A stretch of DNA of 64,000 nt from contig OY755238.1 of the NCBI GenBank assembly GCA_963576725.1, forward strand, positions 31,366,145 through 31,430,144, read 5' to 3'. This DNA is from Azorinus chamasolen (Eukaryota; Mollusca; Bivalvia; Cardiida; Solecurtidae). Below are positions 56,283 to 64,000 of the stretch, one piece after another. The notes beneath the pieces are model-generated. The model saw only the letters and a list, made by a program, of their open reading frames with translations. It was not told the origin of the DNA and searched no databases. How positions within the stretch are numbered: position 1 is the first letter of the stretch; every line of letters starts with the position of its first letter. The translations under genes and the position numbers were made by a program.

Positions 56283-56590
56283 TAATAAATTTGCTGGAGC
56301 AGAATCCACAAGCAAACAGTTTTTAGAAACTCTTTGGACAGTTACAATTCCAAATAATAAAGATCAAGAAACTCTTTGGACGAGTATCTACAAGCAAGCT
56401 CTATGTTTTTGAAACTCTTTGGACAGTTATGAGTCAAATTTATTGAGAACGAGAAACTCTTTAGAATTCAAAAACAAGTCAGGAATGTGTTTTGTATGTT
56501 AAATCCAATGTATTTGAACTCTTTGGAGTAGAATCTGCATGCAACCTCTGATTTTAGACTATTTGGAGCTGCAAGAAAACTCTGTTTTTA
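56283..56590 (+). repeat. Satellite block (second, same family as 49170-50090)
   Basis: About three units with 'gaaactctttggacagttac', 'tctacaagcaagctc', 'attgagaacgagaaactcttt'. Confidence 0.8.
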
Positions 56591-56594
56591 GAAA

Positions 56595-58403
56595 CACTAT
56601 GTTTGTATTGAAAACTGGCCACCCCTGGGGCGGGGCCAATTTTGACCCCATGGACATATATATACCTTTTGCAGAGGAACTGAACATGATGCTATGCGCC
56701 AAATATGAACGCTGGGAACCTTCCAGTTTCAGAGGAGAAGATTATCAAAGGTTTTACCATATATTTCTACTGAAAACTGGCCATCCCTGGGGCGGGACGA
56801 ATTTTGAAACCTGGGACATAATTTATATAACTTTGTAGAGGACATAAACATGATGTTATGTGCCAAATATGAAAGCTGAGAGCCTTCCAGTTTCAGAGGA
56901 GAATATTTTTTAAAGTTTTACAATATGTTTCTATAGAAAACAAGGCACCCCTGGGGCAGGGCTAATATTGACCCCAGGGGCATAATTTATATAACTTTTG
57001 TAGAGGACCTGAACATGATGCTATGTGAAAGCTGAGAACCTCCCAGTTTCAGAGAAGATTTTTATACCCCCCCCCCCTTTTGAAAAAATGGGGGTATATT
57101 TCTTTGCACATGTCTGTCGGTCGGTCGGTCTGTGGGTCTGTCGGTAGATCGATGGTTTCAGATCGATAACTAATAAACGACTTGACATAGAATCTTCAAA
57201 CTTGCTGTGGTGGTTGGTCATGACAACTAGATGACCCCTTATGTTTTTGAGGTCACTAGGTCAAAGGTCAAAGTCACCATGACCTTAACTGGTTAAATGG
57301 TTTCCGATCAATAACTGATCAAGAGTTTGGCTTAGAATCTTCAAACTTGCTGTGGTAGTTGGTCATGACCACTTAATGACCCCCATTGATTTTTAGGTCA
57401 CTAAGTCAAAGGTAAAGGTCACCATGACCTTAAATGGTAAAATGTTTTTTGATCAATAACTGCTCAAGGGTTTGGCGGCTTAGGATCTTCAAACTTGCTT
57501 AGGTGGTTGGTCATGACAACTAGATGGTCCCTTTTGTTTTTGAGGTCGTTAGGTCAAAGGTCAAGGCCACCATGACCTTAACTGATGGGATGGTTTCCAA
57601 TCAATAACTGCTCAAGGGCTAGGCTTAGGATCTTCAAACTTGCTATGGTGTTTGATCATGACAACTAGATGACCCCTATTGTTTTTGAGGTCACTAGGTT
57701 AAAGGTCAAGGTTACCATGACCTTAACTGATAAAATGGTTTCCGGTTAATAACTGCTCAATAGTTTGGTTCGGTATCTTCAAACTTGCTGTGGTGGTTGG
57801 CCGTGACCGCTAGATGACCCCTATAGTTGTTGAGGTCACTGAGTCAAAGGTCAAGGTCACCATGACCTTAACTTGTGAAATGTTTTCAGATCAATAAATG
57901 ATCAGTAGTTTGGCTTGGGATCTTCAAAGTTGCTGTGGTGATTAGTCATGACCACTAGATGACCTTTATAGTTGAGGTCACTAGATCAAAAGTCAGGGGG
58001 TCTGGGGTATACATGTTTTACAAACAGCTCTTGTCAAAGTTTTCACTATATATATGTTTCTATTGAAAACAGGCCACCCCTGGGGCGGTGCCAATTTTGA
58101 CACATTGGGCATAATTTATATAACTTTTGAAAGCTGAGAACCTCCGCGTTTCAGAGGAGAAGATTTTCAAAGCTTCCACTATATGTTTCTATATAACTTT
58201 TGTAGAGGGCCTACATATGATTCTATGTGCTAAAGATGAAAGATGAGAACCCTGTAGATTCAGAGGAGAAGATTTTTAAAGGTTTAAATTGTTGACGACG
58301 ACCGACGTACACCACACACTGCACGACGCATGCCGACGGACATCAGGACATCAGGCGATCACAAAAGCTCTCCCTGAGCACTCTGTGCTCTGGTGAGCTA
58401 AAA
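56595..58403 (-). mobile_element. HINE/Helentron-like element on the minus strand, GCTCACC family, with a nested one
   Basis: Read on the minus strand it starts TTTTAGCTCACC with a hairpin (58403-58370) and a GTCGGC/GTCGTC-type stretch. Units follow of 'gaaaact.gccacccctggggcggg', 'tttcagaggagaagatttt..aaag'. It is interrupted by 57063-58033; the flanking words 'agaagattttt' and 'caaagttttcac' rejoin the unit when that is removed. Its 3' end near 56595 abuts the satellite block. Confidence 0.7.
57063..58033 (+). mobile_element. HINE/Helentron-like element, TATACCCC family (copy B), nested
   Basis: Close relative of 29106-30231: TATACCCC..GGGGTATA, GTCGGTCGGTCGG, five to six 145-bp units, GGGGTATACATGTTTTACAAACA stem and CTCTTGT. 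Inserted in a T tract of the minus-strand element. Confidence 0.82.
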
Positions 58404-59080
58404 CATATGAGCTATTGTCTCCGGCGTCCGCGTTGTCTTCCTGTTTGATGTTGTCTGAATACTTTAACATTGGCTAGTACTTCTTTAATATTCAGGCATC
58501 ATCCATGAAACTTGTTCATTGTCACAAAGGTTACAATCGAACAGATGAGCAATGGCACCGCTCTTGTTTTAACATCTGCTTGAACAATTTTGTAACAGGT
58601 CACCTAAGGACCTGCCAAATTTTATCGACATCTGATCAGTGGTGTCAGAGAAAATATTTCTTAAATGTTCACTACACCCATTTAAATAAAATCAGCCTTG
58701 CCTCTTGTGAATTGAACCTAGTTATTGCATGCTTCTTGCACATGACACACTGTCTATTGTGACTAAGCTATATACAAAATGATACTGAAATCTGAGTATG
58801 TAAGGTCCAGTGAATGAAAAAAATTGAATTGGGTATAAAATTCAAAATGTATGCCAGATTTAAGGCTCTTGTACCTGGTACACCATCTACTCATGACTAA
58901 GACACGGGGCCAAATATATTGAGATTTGTTGATGCAAAATAATGGTCTGGTTATAACAAAATCAAATTGACAAGACATGTGCATTCACATACACAACTGT
59001 TGAGCTGACCACAAGCAGGCTGTATAAAAATCGGTTCACTCACTGTGAAAGTAAATAAACAGTCAGTTTTAAAACAAGAT
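58404..59080. other. Probable decayed HINE-like start and spacer
   Basis: 'atgagctattgtctccggcg..gtttgatgttgtctg' and 'actttaacattggctagtacttc' resemble GCTCACC-family material; the rest is unrecognised. Confidence 0.35.
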
Positions 59081-59200
59081 GTTTTTGTGAAAAATATGCG
59101 CCCCCCCCGGATATGTATCCATAAGAGCAAAAGCAATTTGCCCCACCACCACCCGCCTCTACCACCACATGGGGGATAATAAAGACACATATATATTATG
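59081..59200 (-). mobile_element. 3' end of a HINE-like element, minus strand
   Basis: Minus strand reads GGGGGGGCGCATATTTTTCACAAAAACATCTTGTTTT: inverted arm, stem and CTTGTT end of the TATGCCCC family with almost no core. Confidence 0.5.
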
Positions 59201-60190
59201 TTTTAGTGTGCCATTTTGAAATGAGAAGATGAGTTGAATGTTTGAAAGCTTTAATTTAATTTAATTAAGGTTGACAATGAAATGTTGAAAATACATACAA
59301 AATAAACTCAAATAGCTATCCCCTGTCCATGAATCAAGACCCAGTTTAAATTAGTCTACATTTTAAACTGTTTTGAGATACACATAGACAAGAAAGAGAG
59401 AATTATGATAGGAATCAATACAACAATAGTCTTCAACTGAGCATGTGTCACGTGCCAGCAGAAATGTGACCTCCCCGAAAGGTGCCATGCAAAAGATAAT
59501 CCCTATCTGTAACCCTGCTAAAGCAATTGACCTAAAAGGTGGAGATAGTATCATACACATTGTTGGGGACAATTAATGTTTTTTTCTGTTAAAATGTTTT
59601 CTATATCATTGAAGTGACTCCAAAAGCATTTCCAATAGGCAGTGCTGGGATTTGAAACTAAACCCCCTCTATGTCTAAGCCAAGAAGGTGTTCTTTCATT
59701 AAACTACACTGACAGCATTTACGGAAATTGGCAGTTCGGAGTAGACGCTAACTTAATTAATTAGACTACGATATAACTATTTTCAGCATGTTTAAAGAGA
59801 TTTGGTAAGGTTTTTAATCATGAAACTATGAGCATGTCATGCCCGATAGATTCCTACAAAAATTCTGCAATTTAAATGAATTTAAGTTTAATACTGAAGT
59901 TCATGCAATTATGCTTCTTGATTAATTTGTTACTTTTACATATACAATGTAACAAAACAAAAACAAATCATGAAATCTGATTCTCCAAACCTTTGGTATT
60001 TGAAACATACAATTTTACTACACAAACCATGTAATATATAGCCTACTAATTACCATTATGGATGTAAGATCAAATTATAAGTGCTGGTATATTGAATGTA
60101 ACACCATGCGTCAGGATTGACAATGCAGCTGTTACAGGCAAATGGTTTGTTCTGCAAGCCTTTACCTCATAAATATTCATGGAAAAAATA
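59201..60190. other. Spacer, nothing recognised
   Basis: AT-rich with short frames only. Confidence 0.45.
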
Positions 60191-60192
60191 AG

Positions 60193-60456
60193 CACGAGGG
60201 CCATGATGACCCTGATATCGCTCACCAAACAATCAGGAGAAGATTTTCAAACTTTTCACTATGTTTCTCTATAGACAAATGGCATCTTTTGCGGATGATG
60301 CTATGTGCAGAAGGGGTGAAAGCTGAGAACCCAGTAGATTTATAGGAGATTTTTAAAGGGTCAATTTGTTGACGCCGGACGACGAATGCCAACGGACGAC
60401 GGACATCAGGCAATCACAAAAGGTCACCATGAGCACTTTGTGCTCTAATGAGCTAC
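60193..60456 (-). mobile_element. Short HINE/Helentron-like element, minus strand
   Basis: Minus strand begins GTAGCTCATTAGAGCACAAAGTGCTC, has one core unit ('ttcagaggagaagatttt'-like) and ends GGTGAGCGATATCAGGGTCATCATGGCCCTCGTG, i.e. inverted arm plus stem of the GCTCACC family. Confidence 0.72.
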
Positions 60457-60560
60457 AAATGCATGAATAATGATTAGCTGAATTCATATTACATGAACTC
60501 AGGATTTGATTGTCATAGCAGAAACTGTAGAATCATATCTACATTATATAATTCCATATG

Positions 60561-60620
60561 CAAACAGAGCAGCCCCTGATATGATAGTTCCTATACTCAC
60601 CTGGGTATACTCACCTGAAA
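60561..60620. repeat. Dispersed hairpin repeat (copy 15, partial)
   Basis: CAAACAGAGCAGCCCCTGAT arm is present; the right arm is decayed. Confidence 0.4.
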
Positions 60621-60965
60621 TCTATGTCTATGCTCATAAAACTTTTTAGTTGAGTCTGAGTTCGTTCTCAAATTTTTTATTGGTCAGATTTGGCCAAAGG
60701 CTCAAATCTGACCAAAAAACTTCTACTTTGGCGGATCCCAGTAATAAACAATAATAAAGTGCATATGGGGGTTACCGCCCCCACACCCTGTAGGTCTTTA
60801 AAAACCCATGTTTCTACATCAAAATGCGAATCCATCAAAAACATTATTTAAAACGAAATCTTTCGGGGTCCGCTAAATTAGAATCGAGCCGATAATCTCT
60901 GTCAAATAAACAAAAACATCCCAAGTGACACCGTTCGCTTGCTGTTCACGTCAATATACCTACCT

Positions 60966-61033
60966 GTAAATAGTGAAGACCTAGATGAGACAGCTCCTGC
61001 AGGAGCTGTCTCATCAGGGTCTGCACTATTTAC
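60966..61033. repeat. Dispersed hairpin repeat (copy 16, near-perfect)
   Basis: GTAAATAGTG and CACTATTTAC outer arms; GATGAGACAGCTCCTG and CAGGAGCTGTCTCATC inner arms, which are exactly complementary. Confidence 0.78.
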
Positions 61034-61437
61034 AAGTTGATTGTGCAACCAGTGCACTCCACAGCAGTGATTGCACAGCGAAATACTTGTACACAGCGAA
61101 GATATATGTAATTATACAACAGGGCATGGGTAAAGAAGGAGAAATGTATTAAAATTCAGCAAGCGAAGGGTTAAGCCCCAGAACCACGACAAGATGCAAG
61201 TGACTCAAAAGTGACTCACAGTGCAAAACACACTCCCAAATTTACAATGACTTGCTCAATCATTGAGTACACTAGTGATAAGTTTATCCAATATGTGTTC
61301 GTTCTACATGCAATTTACCACTGTATTTACCATTGCGGTTGTTGTAGATTAGTCGGAGAGGGGATATGTTTATTTACACTAATTGTCTTTTAGGGTGGGG
61401 ATGGAATACGTATGAGGTTGGGTACCCAATAACCAGT

Positions 61438-61640
61438 TTAACCCCCAGTGACAATTGTTACTGCCTGATCCAAGGCGGTACTTCTATCTCCCCCTATTGT
61501 GTGTTTGTTATATGTCTTTGTGTGTCTCTTTGTGTCTTTTGATATGCATGTACATTGACTGTTTATTGTTGTGGTGGTGTTCGGGTGGTTGTATGTTTCC
61601 TGTCGGACTAGTACATGTATTTTTATATGTAAATATAATC
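61438..61640 (-). repeat. End fragment of the repeated retroelement-like module (inverse)
   Basis: 'aaggcggtacttctatctcccc..tgtgtgtttg' is the complement of the 'aggaggagatgg.aataccgcct' block at 49100. Confidence 0.5.
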
Positions 61641-61683
61641 TATTTTGAATGAGGAAAATGAATGTACGTTGTACTGTCATTTG

Positions 61684-61746
61684 AAAGCAGTGTAGACCCA
61701 GATCAGAGGACTCCTTAAGACACTCTGACCATGTTCAGACTGTTCA
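61684..61746. repeat. Dispersed hairpin repeat (copy 17)
   Basis: GTGTAGACCCAGATCAGAGG against CTCTGACCATGTTCAGACTG. Confidence 0.5.
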
Positions 61747-62014
61747 TCATTAAAAAACTTACATATACACCTTTATTCTGAATGGACTCTACCATTAAAC
61801 AACAATGAGCCATCCCATTTTTAAAATTCTACATTCGTGGATTAATAAAATTCTAGTTATGAAACAATGCTCCATATTCTTTGCAAACCAAATAAGCAGC
61901 GTTCTCATCATTGGAACTTCAACCTTTGTCTGTGAAGGTAGCTTGTTCAAATGAACAAACATATTAAAGCTTGAATTACTCATGCAACAAGTTTCTGTAT
62001 TTGATATAAGATGG

Positions 62015-64000
62015 GGTTATAGAGAGGAGATATAGAGAAGAGGAAGAACCGATAAGAGAAAAAGTGAGAGAAGAGAGGGAGAAAGAGAGTAAGAGTAAGG
62101 GTGATAGGAAAAAGAGAGAGTATTTAGAGAAATAGAGATATAGAGGGAGGATGGACTGGGAAGAGAGAATGAGAGAGACAGAAGAAAGACAGAATGAGAT
62201 ATAGGTAGAGAGTAGAAAGTGTGGATGAGAGAAAGAGGGTGTAAGAGAGATATAGAGGAAATAGCGAGAAAGGGAAAGAGAGAGGGTAGATGAAGAGTGG
62301 GAGATAGACAAAAGAAGAGTGTAAGAAAGAGGGTTAAAGAGTGAGGAGAGATAAGAGAAATGAGACAGAGAGAAAAAGAGACAGAAAGACACAGAGAGAG
62401 GGACAGACAGACAGACAGACAGACATACAGAAAGGGAAAGACAGGTAGAAAAAGACAGAGAAAGACAGACAGCCAGTCAGACAGGAGAGAGACAGATAGA
62501 CATACAGACAGAGAAACAGAGAGACACGGACAGTCAGACAGAAGGAAACAGAGAGGCAGGCAGAGAGATATATATATATATATATGAATAGAAACAGATA
62601 CAAAATAAAAAAGAGACAAAAACTGAGTGTGATTGTGAGAAAATGAGTGAGGGGAGATAAGAGAAAGGAGACAGAGAGAAAAAGAGACAGAAAGACAGAG
62701 AAAGAGGGACAGACAGAGAGATAGACAGAGAAAGACAGAGAAAAACAGACAGCAAGTCAGACAGGAGAGAGACAGATAGACATACAGACAGAGAAACAGA
62801 GAGACACAGGCAGGCAGACAGAAGGAGACAGAGAGGCAGACAGAGAGAGATGAAGAGAAACAGACACAACAAAATAAAGAGACACAGAGAGAGATACAAC
62901 AAAAGAAAAACGACATTGACAGACTGTGGAATGAGAGAGAGGGTAGAGAGATAAAAAAAAAGAGTGTGAGAGGAGAGAGAGAGAAGGCAAGACAGACATG
63001 AGAGACAGATAGATAGACAGACAGAGAAACAGAGACACAGGCAGACAGACAGACACAGACAGACAAACAGAGAGATAAAGAGAAACAGACACAGGGACAG
63101 AAAAAGACTGAGACACAGAGAGAGTCTCTCTGTGTCTCTGTCTTTTTCTGTCGCTGTCAGAGACACAAAGAAAGAGAGACAGTGAGATTGAGGAAAAAGA
63201 GAGAGAAGAGAGATGGAGAGAGAACGAAATAGTGTGAGAGAGGAGAGAGGGGGAAGCAAGAGTGGTAAGGGAAGAGAAAAAGTGAGAGAGAGGGAACTAT
63301 GAAAGACATGGGAGGGAGAAAGAGTGAAGTGTGAGGATAGTGGGGCGGAAATGAGGGGAAAGAAAGAGAGACAGGGAGTGAGAGTGAGAAAGAGACAACA
63401 GAGAACCAGAATGCAAGAGACAGAGAGTGAGACAGAGAGATAAACAGACAGACATGGAGAGCGAAAGACAGAGAGAGGAAAGATAAAGGTGAGATAGAAA
63501 GAAGAGAGAAGGAAGAGAGAGGGGGAAAAGGAAGAGTGAGATAGAAAAAATGAGAGAAAAGAGTGAAGTGAGAGGACGAAGAGAGAGTGAGAGGCAGACA
63601 GAGAAAGAGACAGACAGACAGACAGAGATAGACAAATAGATAGACTGACAGAGAAAGAAACAGACAGTGTCAGAGAGAGAGACTCGGAGACAGAGACAAA
63701 CGGACCGAAAGGCTGACAGACAGACAGACAGACAGAAAGAGAAAGCCAGATACCGAGAAAGTGAAGAAAAGAGAGAAGGAGAGACAGACAGACAAACAGA
63801 GACAGACACAGGCAGAGAGGAGACAGAGAGACAGAAACCTTAGACAGAGAGGATAAAAAGAGATATGGAGAGAAACAGACACAGCAACATATAAAGACAG
63901 AGATATAGAGAGACAGTGACAGACAGTCAGAAAGAGGGAGACACTGAGAGATATATAGACAGATAAATAGAGGAAATATAGAGAGGGGAAGAAAGACAGA
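62015..64000 (+). repeat. GA-rich purine tract (simple repeats), running off the window
   Basis: About 2 kb of GAGA, GACAGACAGA and GAGAGACAGA words, with a short (TA)n at 62568-62585. On the minus strand it gives long Ser/Leu/Cys frames (one of 349 codons) that are artefacts. An abrupt strand switch at 63092-63160 forms a palindrome. Confidence 0.9.

Larger units (their letters stand above)
60457..61435. other. Spacer with two dispersed hairpins
   Basis: Hairpin copies at 60561-60620 and 60966-61033; otherwise no supportable feature. Confidence 0.45.

Noticed and set aside
58505..58762. 85-codon + strand ORF as a Cys-rich protein
   Set aside because: Sequence overlaps decayed HINE-like core and has no motif or signal peptide.
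62017..63259. Long minus-strand frames (349 and 241 codons) of Ser/Leu/Cys
   Set aside because: They are translations of GAGA/GACAGA simple repeat; three frames are open together and composition is fully explained by the repeat.

Overview
The window is animal nuclear DNA. It has spliced exons with GT/AG junctions, very long introns, no compact operons, and dense layers of transposable elements. The repeat style (many elements with a 5' hairpin, a GTCCGTCTGTC-type simple repeat, then tandem 130-300 bp units; a tRNA-headed SINE; Polinton genes; a LINE whose ORF1 carries a PHD-like finger) fits a lophotrochozoan, most likely a bivalve mollusc. That species call is inference. The only host gene I can support is the 3' part of a RIG-I-like receptor (RLR) on the + strand.

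The RLR exons are 2867-3034 (helicase motifs V and VI), 34419-34543 (linker/pincer region) and 38815-39345 (complete zinc-binding RNA-sensing C-terminal domain and stop). Splice phases agree across all three. The intron between the first two is 31.4 kb because it holds a degraded 22.2-kb Polinton/Maverick (6861-29065) with about 170-180 bp terminal inverted repeats, plus other elements on either side.

Inside the Polinton: POLB (+, 7217-17405); integrase (-, 18120-18960); a small split ORF (-); a conserved membrane ORF (-, 21201-21635); small ORFs (-); an ATPase-like fragment (-); a capsid-like gene (-, 22440-23410) divergent from an unrecognised membrane-protein gene (+, 23451-24267); and an unrecognised minus-strand gene in the right arm. 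Nearly all are frameshifted or interrupted. POLB was hit by a SINE (12 of 14 bp target duplication matching) and a 6.7-kb element (7-bp duplication); another ORF was hit by a 1.85-kb foldback element (8-bp duplication). The order of insertion can therefore be read.

Around these lie at least a dozen HINE/Helentron-like (DINE/pearl-type) elements, some nested in each other; two pogo-like TA-flanked elements; foldback elements; and about 17 copies of a 55-65 bp hairpin whose arms differ between copies but stay self-complementary.

Downstream of the RLR (39.4-64 kb) there is no supportable host gene. This stretch holds HINE-like elements, three LINE remnants (a PHD-type/CR1-like at 43.3-45.3 kb, an L1-like at 51.2-52.9 kb, a CR1-like on the minus strand at 53.0-54.1 kb), a DIRS-like tyrosine-recombinase remnant (46.6-47.2 kb), two related satellite blocks, a repeated retroelement module, and a 2-kb GA-rich simple-repeat tract running off the end. 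The long Ser/Leu or Cys/Leu frames in these repeats are not genes.
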